Shown here: in pieces, positions 53,745 to 63,552 of the stretch
Position numbering within the stretch: position 1 is the first letter of the stretch
Layout of the letters: each line of letters begins with the position of its first letter
NCBI RefSeq assembly: GCF_018588885.1
Contig: NZ_JAFFIW010000006.1
Span: 1 to 64,000, forward strand
Length of the DNA: 64,000 nucleotides
Reading direction: 5' to 3'
DNA from: Mesorhizobium sp. dw_380
GTDB taxonomy: Bacteria; Pseudomonadota; Alphaproteobacteria; Rhizobiales; Rhizobiaceae
Notes under the pieces: model-generated
Told to the model about the DNA's origin: nothing
The model's database searches: none
What the model saw: only the letters and a program-made list of their open reading frames with translations
Translations under genes and position numbers: made by a program

Positions 53745-56546
53745 TTGACCGACCAAAAAACACCGCGCGGCGCCGACGGCGGCCCCACCGGCATCGAGCC
53801 GATCTCCATCATCGAGGAGATGCAGAGCTCTTATCTTTCTTACGCCATGAGCGTGATCGTCAGCCGTGCGCTGCCCGACGTGCGCGATGGCCTGAAGCCG
53901 GTGCATCGCCGCATTCTCTATGCGGCGCATGAGAGCGGCTACCATTGGAACCGCAAATATGTGAAATCGGCGCGCCCGGTCGCCGACGTGATGGGTAAAT
54001 ACCATCCGCATGGCGATGCCTCGATCTATGACGCCTTGGTGCGCATGGCGCAGGATTGGTCGCTGCGCGTGCCGCTGATCGACGGGCAGGGCAATTTCGG
54101 CTCGATCGACGGCGATCCGCCAGCGGCGATGCGCTACACCGAATCGCGGCTCACCAAGGTCGCGCATGAGCTTCTCGAGGATATCGACAAGGACACCGTC
54201 GATTTCCAGGACACTTATGATGCGTCGGATACCGAACCGAAGGTCCTCCCAGCCCGGTTCCCCAATCTGCTGGTCAACGGCTCGGGCGGCATTGCCGTCG
54301 GCATGGCCACCAACATCCCGCCGCACAATCTGGGCGAAGTCTGTAACGGCGCCATCGCCATCATCGACAATCCGGCGATCGACCTGCCGGCGCTGATGGA
54401 GATCATTCCGGGACCGGATTTCCCGACCGGCGGCATCGTGCTTGGCCGTTCCGGCATCTACAGCGCCTATTCGACCGGCCGTGGCTCCATCGTCATGCGC
54501 GGCAAGGTCAACATCGAACAGCGCGGCAATGACCGTGAATCGATCATCATCACCGAGGTTCCCTACCAGGTGAACAAGGCCTCGATGATCGAGAAGATGG
54601 CCGAGCTGGTGCGCGACAAGCGCATCGAGGGCATTTCCGACATCCGCGACGAGAGCGACCGCCAGGGCTACCGCGTCGTCATCGAGCTGAAGCGTGATGC
54701 TGTCGCCGACGTCATCCTCAACCAGCTTTACCGCTTCACGCCGCTGCAGACATCCTTCGGCGCCAATATGGTGGCGCTGAACGGCGGCAAGCCGGAAGTG
54801 ATGAATCTGACCGACATGCTGAAGGCGTTCGTCTCCTTCCGCGAGGAGGTGATCACCCGGCGCACCAAATTCCTGCTGCGCAAGGCGCGCGACCGCGCCC
54901 ATGTGTTGGTCGGTCTCGCCATCGCCGTCGCCAATATCGACGAAATCATCAAGCTGATCCGCACCGCGCCGGATCCGCAGACGGCGCGCGAGCAGTTGAT
55001 GGAGCGGCGCTGGCCGTCCGGCGATGTCGAATCGCTGATCCTCCTGATCGACGACCCGCGCCATCGGATCAACGAGGACGGCACCTACAACCTCTCGGAG
55101 GAACAGGCACGCGCCATCCTCGAACTGCGCCTGCAGCGCCTGACGGCGCTCGGCCGCGATGAGATCGCCGACGAATTGAACACGATCGGCGCCGAGATCA
55201 TTGATTATCTCGACATTTTGTCGTCCCGCGCGCGTGTCCAGAAGATCGTCAAGGACGAGCTCGCCGCCGTGCGCGACGAGTTCGGCACGCCCCGCCGCAC
55301 CGAGCTCACCGACGGCGGTGCCGACATGGAAGACGAGGATCTGATCCAGCGCGAGGACATGGTCGTGACGGTGAGCCATTCCGGCTATATCAAGCGCGTG
55401 CCGCTGTCGCTCTACCGGGCGCAGCGCCGCGGCGGCAAGGGCCGCTCCGGCATGTCGACCAAGGAAGAGGATTTCGTCACCCGGCTGTTCGTGGCCAACA
55501 CGCACACGCCGGTGCTGTTCTTCTCTTCGCGCGGCATCGTCTACAAGGAAAAGGTCTGGCGGCTGCCGATCGGCAATCCGCAGTCACGCGGCAAGGCGCT
55601 GATCAACATGCTGCCGCTCGAGCAAGGCGAGCGCATCACCACCATCATGCCGCTGCCGGAGGACGAGACGAGCTGGGGCGAACTCGACGTGATGTTCGCC
55701 ACGACGCGTGGCACTGTGCGCCGCAACAAGCTTTCCGACTTCGTCCAGGTCAACCGCAACGGCAAGATCGCCATGAAGCTGGAGGAGGAGGGCGACGAGA
55801 TCCTCGGCGTCGAGACCTGCACCGACAATGACGACGTGCTTCTGACGGCGAACTCAGGCCAGTGCATCCGCTTCTCCGTCGGCGACGTGCGCGTCTTCCA
55901 GAGCCGCAATTCCGTCGGCGTGCGCGGCATAACCATGGCTGCGACCGACCGCATCATCTCCATGTCGGTGATCGAGCATGTCGATGCTTCACCGGCCGAA
56001 CGCGCCGCTTACCTCAAGCGGGCGGCGTCGGAGCGGCGGCTTGCCGCCGAGACGGCCGGAGAGGAAGAAGAGATCGCGCTCACCAATGAGGAGATCGGCG
56101 AGGAGACCGAGCTTTCCGACAGCCGTTACGAAGAGCTCAAGGCGCATGAGCAGTATGTGCTGACGGTGACCGAATATGGCTACGGCAAGCGCTCGTCGTC
56201 CTACGATTTCCGCCTAACCGGGCGCGGCGGCAAGGGCATCCGCGCCACCGATGTGTCGAAAACTGCCGAGATCGGCCAATTGGTGGCGACCTTCCCGGTC
56301 GGCAATGACGATCAGATCATGCTGGTATCGGACGGCGGCACCGTCATTCGTGTGCCGGTCAACGGCATCCGTTTCGCCAGCCGCGCCACCAAGGGCGTGA
56401 CCATTTTCAACACGGCTGAAGGTGAAAAGGTCGTTTCGGTCGAGCGGATCTCTGAGCCGCAATCGGACGAAGAAAGCGAAGAGATCGTCGAGGTTGGTGG
56501 TGAGTCTGCTGCCGCGACCGAAACTGGTCCGGAAAACGCAGAGTAA
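53745..56546 (+). CDS. gyrA: DNA gyrase subunit A (TTG start)
   Basis: 933 residues from TTG ([12 protein letters not shown]); the conserved core begins [15 protein letters not shown]. The nucleophile is Tyr131 in AMRYTESRL. In the quinolone region GDASIYD the residue matching E. coli Ser83 is Ala92, a natural state in several alphaproteobacteria. The GyrA box QRRGGKG is present, and an acidic insert ([19 protein letters not shown]) lies in the C-terminal wrapping domain. With GyrB it supercoils DNA. Confidence 0.97.
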   Translation: MTDQKTPRGADGGPTGIEPISIIEEMQSSYLSYAMSVIVSRALPDVRDGLKPVHRRILYAAHESGYHWNRKYVKSARPVADVMGKYHPHGDASIYDALVRMAQDWSLRVPLIDGQGNFGSIDGDPPAAMRYTESRLTKVAHELLEDIDKDTVDFQDTYDASDTEPKVLPARFPNLLVNGSGGIAVGMATNIPPHNLGEVCNGAIAIIDNPAIDLPALMEIIPGPDFPTGGIVLGRSGIYSAYSTGRGSIVMRGKVNIEQRGNDRESIIITEVPYQVNKASMIEKMAELVRDKRIEGISDIRDESDRQGYRVVIELKRDAVADVILNQLYRFTPLQTSFGANMVALNGGKPEVMNLTDMLKAFVSFREEVITRRTKFLLRKARDRAHVLVGLAIAVANIDEIIKLIRTAPDPQTAREQLMERRWPSGDVESLILLIDDPRHRINEDGTYNLSEEQARAILELRLQRLTALGRDEIADELNTIGAEIIDYLDILSSRARVQKIVKDELAAVRDEFGTPRRTELTDGGADMEDEDLIQREDMVVTVSHSGYIKRVPLSLYRAQRRGGKGRSGMSTKEEDFVTRLFVANTHTPVLFFSSRGIVYKEKVWRLPIGNPQSRGKALINMLPLEQGERITTIMPLPEDETSWGELDVMFATTRGTVRRNKLSDFVQVNRNGKIAMKLEEEGDEILGVETCTDNDDVLLTANSGQCIRFSVGDVRVFQSRNSVGVRGITMAATDRIISMSVIEHVDASPAERAAYLKRAASERRLAAETAGEEEEIALTNEEIGEETELSDSRYEELKAHEQYVLTVTEYGYGKRSSSYDFRLTGRGGKGIRATDVSKTAEIGQLVATFPVGNDDQIMLVSDGGTVIRVPVNGIRFASRATKGVTIFNTAEGEKVVSVERISEPQSDEESEEIVEVGGESAAATETGPENAE

Positions 56547-56573
56547 GCCGTAAACGGATAGTGACATAGCAAC

Positions 56574-56591
56574 GCCGGCCCCTGGGCCGGC
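56574..56591. terminator. Hairpin after gyrA
   Basis: GCCGGCCC pairs with GGGCCGGC around CT, 27 bases after the gyrA stop. No T run follows, so it may end transcription only weakly or stabilise the mRNA; it also lies at the 3' end of the convergent small gene. Confidence 0.5.
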
Positions 56592-56619
56592 GCGGCAGCA
56601 AGTCCAGGCGAATTTGATC

Positions 56620-56772
56620 TTAGTAGTGACGATACGGCTTGCGAGGGCCGAAGCCTTCGAAGTGTTTCGTGGCGGCCTTGACGCGGACGCGTTGTGCCTC
56701 CTGATGCAGCCCGAATACGGTGGCGATCAGCATGGCGACGGTCATTGCGGTGGCGAGCATGTAGATCAGCAT
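56620..56772 (-). CDS. 50-residue small membrane protein
   Basis: ATG at 56772 with AGGAG 9 bases before. One membrane helix (MLIYMLATAMTVAMLIATVFGL) is followed by a basic tail QEAQRVRVKAATKHFEGFG ending PYRHY. The single-span plan and good ribosome site support a real gene between gyrA and coaD. Function unknown. Confidence 0.65.
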   Translation of the reverse strand: MLIYMLATAMTVAMLIATVFGLHQEAQRVRVKAATKHFEGFGPRKPYRHY

Positions 56773-56965
56773 GTGCGTGTTCTCCTGCGCCTTACAACGG
56801 ATAGATGGGATTTTGGTTTCATCTTATTAAGGTGCAACCTAGTGAACGCTGCGTGAAGGCTTCGTGATAAGGATGTTCATCTGTCGTTCATGTGCCGGAA
56901 AAGGTTCACGGCCCGCGCGCCAATCGGATTTGCCTTTGTGAGAGAGGCTCGCTAGAAGCTCCGGC

Positions 56966-57466
56966 ATGACCGAACGCATCGCCCTTTATGCCGGTTCCTT
57001 CGACCCGCTGACCAACGGCCATCTCGATGTGCTGAAGGCATCGCTGGCCGTGGCCGATATCGTCTATGCCGCGATCGGCATTCATCCGGACAAGAAGCCG
57101 CTGTTTTCGTTCGAGGAACGGGTGCAGTTGATCGAAGCCGCGACGAGGGCCGAATTCGGCCGCGATGGCGCCCGTATCAAGGTGGTTGCCTTCGACGGGC
57201 TGGTCATCGACGCCGCCAGGAGAGAGGGCGCCTCGATCATGATCCGCGGCCTGCGCGACGGCACCGATCTGGATTATGAGATGCAGATGGCCGGCATGAA
57301 CGAGACCATGGCGCCTGAGCTGCAGACGGTCTTTCTGCCCGCCAGTCCCTCGGTACGCACCATTACCGCCACACTTGTGCGCCAGATAGCCTCGATGGGC
57401 GGCGACATCCGCCACTTCGTGCCGGCCGCGGTCGCCGGCGCGCTCACCGCCAAATTCGCGAAATGA
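56966..57466 (+). CDS. coaD: Phosphopantetheine adenylyltransferase
   Basis: 166 residues. Nucleotidyltransferase motif [35 protein letters not shown], and C-terminal [16 protein letters not shown] (the SSTxxR-like motif). It makes dephospho-CoA from 4'-phosphopantetheine and ATP, the fourth step of CoA synthesis. The repeat family B overlaps its stop. Confidence 0.95.
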   Translation: MTERIALYAGSFDPLTNGHLDVLKASLAVADIVYAAIGIHPDKKPLFSFEERVQLIEAATRAEFGRDGARIKVVAFDGLVIDAARREGASIMIRGLRDGTDLDYEMQMAGMNETMAPELQTVFLPASPSVRTITATLVRQIASMGGDIRHFVPAAVAGALTAKFAK

Positions 57467-57514
57467 TGCATGTCGCCCAAAAGTGGAACCCGGTTTTGGG
57501 GCAACGACATGCAT
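57466..57514. repeat. Palindromic intergenic repeat, family B copy 2
   Basis: ATGCATGTCG pairs with CGACATGCAT around CCCAAAA/TTTTGGG, in opposite orientation to the copy at 617-665. It begins inside the coaD stop region and lies between coaD and the cyclophilin gene. Confidence 0.8.
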
Positions 57515-57540
57515 AAAAACAAAGATCTCCGGAGATAGAT

Positions 57541-58128
57541 ATGCAGCTGAAAAAGCTTGCCTCGTTCCTCGTCGTGCTTGCCGGTCTCGTGACGGCATCG
57601 GTCTCCGCCTATGCCGCCGATCCGGAAAACACCATGATCATCACGCTCAAGGATGGTGACGTCACCATCGCGTTGCGGCCCGATCTGGCGCCCAAGCATG
57701 TCGCGCAGATCAAGAAGCTCGTGCGTGATCATGCCTATGACAATGTCGCTTTCCACCGTGTCATCGACGGCTTCATGGCGCAGACCGGCGACGTCAAGTT
57801 CGGCAATATGACAAAGGGCCTCAACGCCCAGGCCGTCGGCACCGGCGGTTCCGACCTGCCCGACCTCCCGGCCGAATTCTCGCAGACCGAGCACTACAAG
57901 CGCGGCGTGGTCGGCATGGCCCGCTCGCAGGATCCGAACTCCGCCAATTCGCAGTTCTTCATCATGTTCGCGCCGGCGCCGCCGCTCGACGGCCAGTACA
58001 CCATCGTCGGCAATGTCGTCAGCGGCATGGAGCTGGTGGACAAGATCAAGAAGGGCGACGAGGCGGACAACGGCACGGTCACCGATCCCGACCGGATGAT
58101 CAAAGTGCGCATCGCCGCCGACAAATAA
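57541..58128 (+). CDS. Periplasmic peptidyl-prolyl cis-trans isomerase (cyclophilin)
   Basis: 195 residues with a signal peptide (FLVVLAGLVTASVSAYA, cleavage before ADPEN). Cyclophilin core: FHRVIDGFMAQTGDVKFGN with the catalytic Arg, GMARSQDPNSANSQFFIMF, and GQYTIVGNVVSGMELVDKI. Assists proline isomerisation in exported proteins. Next gene is its cytosolic paralogue 27 bases on. Confidence 0.93.
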   Translation: MQLKKLASFLVVLAGLVTASVSAYAADPENTMIITLKDGDVTIALRPDLAPKHVAQIKKLVRDHAYDNVAFHRVIDGFMAQTGDVKFGNMTKGLNAQAVGTGGSDLPDLPAEFSQTEHYKRGVVGMARSQDPNSANSQFFIMFAPAPPLDGQYTIVGNVVSGMELVDKIKKGDEADNGTVTDPDRMIKVRIAADK

Positions 58129-58155
58129 TTCTGTTTTATCAAAAGGATATCTGAC

Positions 58156-58668
58156 ATGGCTGAGATCAAGGACCGCGAGAACGCGCTCATCATGGAAACG
58201 ACCAAGGGCAAGGTCGTCATCGAACTGTTCCCCGATTTGGCGCCCGGCCATGTCGCCCGCATCAAGGAATTGGCTAGGGAAGGCGCCTATGACGGCGTGG
58301 TCTTCCACCGCGTCATCGAGGGTTTCATGGCGCAGACCGGCGACGTGAAGTTCGGCAATTCGTCCAAGCCCAGCTTCGCGCCGTCGCGGGCCGGCATGGG
58401 CGGTTCCGACAAGCCGGACCTGAAGGCCGAATTCTCCAACGCCAACCATGGCCGTGGCACCTGCTCGATGGCGCGGGCGCAGAACCCGAATTCGGCCAAT
58501 TCGCAGTTCTTCATCTGCTTCGACGACGCTGCCTTCCTCAACCGCCAGTACACGGTCTGGGGCCAGGTCATCGAAGGCATGGACAATGTCGACAAGATCA
58601 AGCGCGGCGAGCCGGTGGTCGATCCCGACAAGATCGTGTCGCTGAAGGTCGCGGCCGACGTCAAGTAA
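58156..58668 (+). CDS. Cytosolic peptidyl-prolyl cis-trans isomerase (cyclophilin)
   Basis: 170 residues without a signal peptide. Core FHRVIEGFMAQTGDVKFGN, ARAQNPNSANSQFFICFDD and GQVIEGMDNVDKIKRG. The clear similarity to the preceding gene shows an old duplication with separate compartments. Good AAAGGA site before the ATG. Confidence 0.93.
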   Translation: MAEIKDRENALIMETTKGKVVIELFPDLAPGHVARIKELAREGAYDGVVFHRVIEGFMAQTGDVKFGNSSKPSFAPSRAGMGGSDKPDLKAEFSNANHGRGTCSMARAQNPNSANSQFFICFDDAAFLNRQYTVWGQVIEGMDNVDKIKRGEPVVDPDKIVSLKVAADVK

Positions 58669-58680
58669 GGCGAAACGACA

Positions 58681-59130
58681 ATGATGGGCGTCGTCTGGTC
58701 GCTTCTCGGCATCCTCTCCGGTGCCTTCATTGCCATTCAGGCGCCGATCAATTCGCAGCTGGCGCGCGGCCTGGGTCTCCCGGTCGCGGCGGCTGCGTTT
58801 TCGTTCCTGTCGGGCGCGGTGGTGCTCGGCATCATCGCAGTCGCTGTGGTCAAGCTGCAAGGCATCTCGCTCGAGTGGAAGGCGCCGGCGCCCTGGCTGT
58901 TCGTCGCCGGCGGCATGCTCGGCGGTTTCTATGTCACGCTCTCCACGATCCTGACGCCGCGCATCGGTGCCGCTGCCCTGATGGCATTCCTGGTGGCCGG
59001 CCAATTGCTGGCCGGCATGCTCATCGACCGCATCGGCTTCCTCGGTGTCGCGGTGCGTGAGATCTCGGTCGGCCGCGTTGCCGGCGCGGCGATGCTCTTG
59101 GCCGGAGCGCTGCTCGTCCGGCTGTTTTGA
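58681..59130 (+). CDS. DMT-type YdcZ-family membrane protein (half-size)
   Basis: 149 residues with about five hydrophobic helices: SLLGILSGAFIAIQAPINSQ, SFLSGAVVLGIIAVAVV, APWLFVAGGMLGGFYVTLST, ALMAFLVAGQLLAGMLIDRI. DMT_YdcZ (former DUF606) proteins act as dimers of halves; substrate unknown. 12 bases after the cyclophilin and 6 before queA, so in one operon. Confidence 0.8.
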   Translation: MMGVVWSLLGILSGAFIAIQAPINSQLARGLGLPVAAAAFSFLSGAVVLGIIAVAVVKLQGISLEWKAPAPWLFVAGGMLGGFYVTLSTILTPRIGAAALMAFLVAGQLLAGMLIDRIGFLGVAVREISVGRVAGAAMLLAGALLVRLF

Positions 59131-59136
59131 TTTCCG

Positions 59137-60225
59137 ATGCGCGTCGACCTCTTTGACTTCGACCTGCCGGAGGAGCGCATCGCGCTTCGCCCGGCGGAGC
59201 CGCGCGACAGCGCCAGGATGCTGGTGGTCAAGCCGGGCGAGGCGCTCGAAGACCGCACGGTCGGCGATCTGCCGTCCTTGCTCGAGGCGGGCGACGTGCT
59301 GGTCTTCAACGACACCAAGGTCATCCCGGCGCAGCTGAAAGGCATCAGGCGGCGCGGCGAGGCACAGGCACAAGTCGAAGCCACGCTGCATATGCGCGTG
59401 GCGCCGGATCGCTGGCTGGCCTTCATGCGGCCAGGCAAGCGCATCGCCATCGGCGACCGCATCCACTTTGGCCATGACGGCAATTCCTGTTTCCTCGGCC
59501 AGCTCGACGCCACGGTGATCGAGAAAGGCGAGGGCGGCGAGGCGCTGCTCGGCTTCGACCTGTCGGGGCCGTTTCTCGACGAGGCGCTGCACGCCGTCGG
59601 ACACATTCCGCTGCCACCTTACATCGCCTCGAAGCGTGACGATGATGAACGCGACCGGGCGGACTACCAGACCATCTATGCCCGCGAGGAAGGTGCTGTT
59701 GCGGCACCGACCGCTGGCCTGCATTTCACGCCGGAGCTTTTCGCAGCACTCGACGCCAGGGGGGTCGAGCGCCACTTCGTCACTTTGCATGTCGGCGCCG
59801 GCACGTTCCTGCCGGTCAAGGCGGACGACACCGCCGACCACAAGATGCACGCCGAAATCGGCTCGGTCAGCGCGGCGACCGCCGATGCGCTGAATGCGGC
59901 CAAGGCAAGGGGCGGGCGCATCATCGCTGTCGGTACGACCTCGCTGCGGCTGCTTGAGAGTGCCGCGCGTGACGACGGCATGGTGGTCGCCTGGTCCGGC
60001 CCGACCGACATTTTCATCACGCCCGGCTATCGGTTTCGCACCGCCGACCTGCTGATGACCAATTTCCATTTGCCCCGCTCGACGCTGTTCATGCTGGTTT
60101 CGGCTTTCAGCGGGCTCGACACGATGCGTGCCGCATATGCGCATGCCATAGCGGACCGCTACAGGTTCTATTCGTATGGAGACGCAAGCCTGCTTTATAG
60201 AGCGGAGATGAGCGATGGACGATGA
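59137..60225 (+). CDS. queA: tRNA preQ1(34) S-adenosylmethionine ribosyltransferase-isomerase
   Basis: 362 residues. [19 protein letters not shown] start, [35 protein letters not shown] and [11 protein letters not shown] are QueA signatures. It transfers ribosyl from SAM to 7-aminomethyl-7-deazaguanine in tRNA to form epoxyqueuosine. It pairs with tgt downstream. Confidence 0.96.
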   Translation: MRVDLFDFDLPEERIALRPAEPRDSARMLVVKPGEALEDRTVGDLPSLLEAGDVLVFNDTKVIPAQLKGIRRRGEAQAQVEATLHMRVAPDRWLAFMRPGKRIAIGDRIHFGHDGNSCFLGQLDATVIEKGEGGEALLGFDLSGPFLDEALHAVGHIPLPPYIASKRDDDERDRADYQTIYAREEGAVAAPTAGLHFTPELFAALDARGVERHFVTLHVGAGTFLPVKADDTADHKMHAEIGSVSAATADALNAAKARGGRIIAVGTTSLRLLESAARDDGMVVAWSGPTDIFITPGYRFRTADLLMTNFHLPRSTLFMLVSAFSGLDTMRAAYAHAIADRYRFYSYGDASLLYRAEMSDGR

Positions 60226-60484
60226 TCTGCAGGCCCTTGATCGGGAAAGCCTGATCGCGGAAGTGAAGAAATTGCGCGCCGGCATCCGCCAGCATCGCGA
60301 TGCTTCAGGCCATGATCTTTGCTGGCATCACCCCGACCTGTGGGACCTGCTGCCGGAAAAGACCGAGCCATCGATCGCCGTGCCGCCATGGCCCAAATTC
60401 ATGCGCGGCTGCATCCAATACCGCCAGTCGCTCGATAAGCAGGCTCCGAGCGCTCCGGTCCATGACAAGGAATTCAATGGCTAA
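60215..60484 (+). CDS. Small conserved-type protein between queA and tgt
   Basis: 89 residues; start overlaps the queA end by 11 bases and its stop overlaps the tgt start by 8. A helical start ([25 protein letters not shown]) is followed by [20 protein letters not shown] and [16 protein letters not shown], with Cys/His groups that could bind metal. I know no function; the position suggests a link to the queuosine genes. Confidence 0.7.
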   Translation: MDDDLQALDRESLIAEVKKLRAGIRQHRDASGHDLCWHHPDLWDLLPEKTEPSIAVPPWPKFMRGCIQYRQSLDKQAPSAPVHDKEFNG

Positions 60485-61607
60485 GCCGTTCACCTTCAAG
60501 GTTCTGGCGACTGACGGCAAGGCGCGGCGCGGTGTGATCGACATGCCGCGCGGCGAAATCCGCACGCCGGCCTTCATGCCGGTCGGCACCGGCGGCACCG
60601 TCAAGACGATGTATATGGACCAGGTGCGCGGCGTTGGCGCCGACATCATCCTGGGCAACACCTATCACTTGATGTTGCGGCCCGGTGCGGAGCGCGTGGC
60701 GCGGCTTGGCGGCTTGCATGAGTTCGCCCGCTGGCTGCATCCGATCCTGACCGACAGCGGCGGTTTCCAGGTGATGTCGCTGTCGAAATTGAGAAAACTG
60801 ACCGAAAAGGGCGTCACCTTCCGCTCCCATATCGATGGTGCCGCCTACGAAATGACGCCGGAGCGCTCGATTGAGATCCAGGGGCTGCTCGATTCCGACA
60901 TCCAGATGCAGCTCGACGAGTGCACGGCGCTGCCGGCCGAGCTGAAGGAGATCGAGCGCGCCATGGAGCTGTCGCTGCGCTGGGCCGAGCGCTGCAAGGT
61001 GGCGTTTGGCGACCAGCCGGGCAAGGCGATGTTCGGCATCGTGCAAGGCGGCGACAACGCCGCGCTCAGGGTGCGATCGGCGCAAGCGCTGAGCGCCCTG
61101 GAACTGAAGGGTTATGCGGTCGGCGGCCTCGCCGTCGGCGAGCCGCAAGCGGTGATGCTCGAGATGCTCGACATCACTTGCCCGGAGCTGCCGGATGACA
61201 AGCCGCGCTATCTCATGGGTGTCGGCACGCCTGACGATATCCTGAAATCGGTGGCGCGCGGCATCGACATGTTCGATTGCGTGATGCCGACGCGGGCCGG
61301 CCGCCACGGCCTTGCCTATACCAGGCGTGGCAAGGTCAATCTGCGCAACGCCCGCCACGCCGACGATCCGCGCCCGCTCGACGAGGAAAGCGACTGCCCC
61401 GCGGCGCGCGATTATTCGCGTGCCTATCTGCACCATCTGGTGCGTTCGCAGGAGGCGCTAGGCGCGATGCTGCTGACCTGGAACAATCTTTCCTACTATC
61501 AGAAGCTGATGCAGGACATCCGGGCGGCGATCGAGACCGGTACCTTTGAGTCGCGCGGCGCAGAAATCACCGAGGGCTGGGCGAGAGGCGATATTCCCGC
61601 CCTTTGA
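60477..61607 (+). CDS. tgt: tRNA-guanine transglycosylase (zinc cysteines altered)
   Basis: 376 residues from the ATG at 60477. Catalytic parts are present: [26 protein letters not shown] and [12 protein letters not shown] with the nucleophile Asp. The zinc site, usually C-x-C-x-x-C before YSRAYLHHL, is [17 protein letters not shown] here, with only one of three Cys. Other rhizobia appear to share this (from memory), so zinc may be absent or bound differently. It inserts preQ1 at position 34 of tRNA. Confidence 0.94.
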   Translation: MAKPFTFKVLATDGKARRGVIDMPRGEIRTPAFMPVGTGGTVKTMYMDQVRGVGADIILGNTYHLMLRPGAERVARLGGLHEFARWLHPILTDSGGFQVMSLSKLRKLTEKGVTFRSHIDGAAYEMTPERSIEIQGLLDSDIQMQLDECTALPAELKEIERAMELSLRWAERCKVAFGDQPGKAMFGIVQGGDNAALRVRSAQALSALELKGYAVGGLAVGEPQAVMLEMLDITCPELPDDKPRYLMGVGTPDDILKSVARGIDMFDCVMPTRAGRHGLAYTRRGKVNLRNARHADDPRPLDEESDCPAARDYSRAYLHHLVRSQEALGAMLLTWNNLSYYQKLMQDIRAAIETGTFESRGAEITEGWARGDIPAL

Positions 61608-61680
61608 ACGAGCGTGCGTCTGCCTGACAACGATTGACTGGTCGATTGTCCGGACGCAGAGTCCGGTCGGGGGTTAAGCC

Positions 61681-62406
61681 ATGACCGTGACGTATGACTT
61701 TGGCGGCAAGACCGCGATCGTGACCGGCGGCTCAAGGGGTATCGGCAAAGCCATTGCCGCACAGTTGATACAGTCCGGTGCCGATGTCTGGATATGGGAT
61801 GCAGATCCCTTGCCTCTCGATGGCGCCCATTGCCAGACTGTCGATGTGACCAAGGCACACCAGATAAAGGACGCCTTGGCTGGGATCATAGCCAATGACA
61901 GGCGGATCGATATCGTCATCAACAATGCAGGCTACCTTGGCAGTTATCGCGGGTTCGAAGCCTTCGATCCGATAGAGTGGCAACGCATCATCGGCGTCAA
62001 CCTGATGGGCGTTTTCGAAGTCACCCACCAGGTTCTACCGATCATGCGCAAGGCCGGGAGTGGTCGTATCGTCAATATGGGTTCGCTGGCGGGCAAGGAA
62101 GGACTGCCGAACCTCGCAGCCTATTCCGCGGCAAGTGCGGGTGTCATTGCCTTCACGAAAGCACTGTCGCGCGAGGTCAGTGACACCGATATCCGCGTCA
62201 ATTGCGTCGCGCCGGGGCCGATCGATACCGAGCTCATCAGGCGCCTTGGCAACGATGTCGTCGACGACATGATCAACGCCAGTCCGCTCAGGCGCCTCGG
62301 CTCTGTGGATGAAGTCGCGGCATTGGTGCTTTGGCTATGCTCCGATGCCAGCGCGTTCAACACTGGAGCGGTGTTTGATATGTCGGGCGGCAGGGCGCGC
62401 TATTAA
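61681..62406 (+). CDS. Short-chain dehydrogenase/reductase without the catalytic Lys
   Basis: 241 residues. NAD(P) motif TGGSRGIGKAIA, NNAG, and C-terminal LWLCSDASAFNTGAVFDMSGG. The Ser and Tyr of the active site are present (NMGSLAGKEG, AAYSAASAG), but the family YxxxK is YSAAS, so Lys is replaced by Ser. The enzyme may be inactive or use a different mechanism. Alone, with its own leader. Confidence 0.85.
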   Translation: MTVTYDFGGKTAIVTGGSRGIGKAIAAQLIQSGADVWIWDADPLPLDGAHCQTVDVTKAHQIKDALAGIIANDRRIDIVINNAGYLGSYRGFEAFDPIEWQRIIGVNLMGVFEVTHQVLPIMRKAGSGRIVNMGSLAGKEGLPNLAAYSAASAGVIAFTKALSREVSDTDIRVNCVAPGPIDTELIRRLGNDVVDDMINASPLRRLGSVDEVAALVLWLCSDASAFNTGAVFDMSGGRARY

Positions 62407-62417
62407 GCGTTCTCTAC

Positions 62418-62831
62418 TCAGGTGCTGAGTGAATTCGACGCGCGCAGGCTGCAGCCGGTGATCTGGAAGGTGCCGTCGGGCTGCTGCTGCAGCGTGTAGA
62501 CCGCCTCATAATCCTTGCCGTCGGGGCCGACGATCAGCACCTGCTGGATGATCGAACCCGGGCCCGTCTGCTCGACCTTGCCGAAGGAATAGGACTGCGG
62601 CCGGCGCACCGGCGGGTAGCCATTGGTCACCATGTCCATGAAGGCATCGATGGTCGGGAAGACCTGCTTCACGTTCGGAGCGGCGAAGCTGTAGGCCTTG
62701 GCGCCGTCATTGGCGATAAGGGCCTTCAGCTGGCCATCGATGACAGCCTGGCCAGCCTTGACCTCGGCATCGCCGGCAAATGCCGAGGAAGCCAGCATGA
62801 CGAACGCGAATCCGAAAAAGGCGCGGCGCAT
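62418..62831 (-). CDS. Secreted DUF4864-type protein
   Basis: 137 residues from the ATG at 62831 (GGAG 8 bases before). Signal peptide RRAFFGFAFVMLASSAFA-GDAE. The mature part (VIDGQLKALIANDGAKAYSFAAPNV, FPTIDAFMDMVTNGYPPVRRP, VYTLQQQPDGTFQITGCSLR) matches the periplasmic DUF4864 pattern, an NTF2-like fold of unknown role. Convergent with the SDR gene. Confidence 0.75.
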   Translation of the reverse strand: MRRAFFGFAFVMLASSAFAGDAEVKAGQAVIDGQLKALIANDGAKAYSFAAPNVKQVFPTIDAFMDMVTNGYPPVRRPQSYSFGKVEQTGPGSIIQQVLIVGPDGKDYEAVYTLQQQPDGTFQITGCSLRASNSLST

Positions 62832-63143
62832 GGCCTGTCTCCGTTGTTTCTCGAGAAGCTGCCTCTCTCCAAACTGTTGCAAGAGGCATTTTAACATACG
62901 CTTGGCGGCGCTTCACGGTTTCAGTGACGGTGAAATTCATCTCGCCTCGACGGCAACGGCCTTCAAACAGTAGGCACGCCGGCACTGGTGATCGGTGGCA
63001 CGCTGTTCAAGCGCGGCAGTTGCGGAGCTGCGTGAGGCCGTAGCCAACGTCCGCGCCGGCCAGCTGCGATTCCAACGCTTGAAAGGCCGCCTCCAGTCTG
63101 CCAGAAGGGCCGCTTGGACTTGGACGTTTAGCGGGACGAAGCC

Positions 63144-63380
63144 ATGAAGGCGTTTTTCGTGCAGATCAAATGCGAGCTGGGCAAATCCTATGAGGTCGCC
63201 AGCGCGCTTGCCGATGCCGAGATCGCCTCGGAGATCTATTCGACCGCCGGCAATTACGATCTGCTCGCCAAATTCTATGTCGATGATGAGGAAGACGTCG
63301 GCCACTTCGTCAACGAGAAGGTGCAGATTCTCCCCGGCATCAAGGACACGTTCACCGTCGTCACCTTCCGCGCGTTCTAG
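63144..63380 (+). CDS. Stand-alone Lrp/AsnC ligand-binding domain
   Basis: 78 residues: KAFFVQIKCELGKSYEVASAL, SEIYSTAGNYDLLAKFYVDD, VNEKVQILPGIKDTFTVVTF. This is the RAM/AsnC_trans_reg domain without the DNA-binding HTH. Such proteins bind amino acids as ring oligomers and may tune full-length Lrp proteins. The 312 bases before it (62832-63143) hold no other convincing gene. Confidence 0.85.
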   Translation: MKAFFVQIKCELGKSYEVASALADAEIASEIYSTAGNYDLLAKFYVDDEEDVGHFVNEKVQILPGIKDTFTVVTFRAF

Positions 63381-63552
63381 GCTGCCAAACGTATTTGCCC
63401 GGGCACGAGGCAAAGCCTGATCAAGGCGGTATTTCGGCTGCCTCAATTTTAGGCAGGCGCAACATACTGATCGTCCGCTTCCCACAAATCACCGATTGCG
63501 CTTGATTTTCTCCGGCGACGCCAGTGAAATGGCGTCACAGGGGAGTATGCGA

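Noticed and set aside
57274..60285. 1003-codon frame antisense to the cyclophilin and queA genes
   Set aside because: Crosses several well-identified genes on the other strand; a composition artefact.
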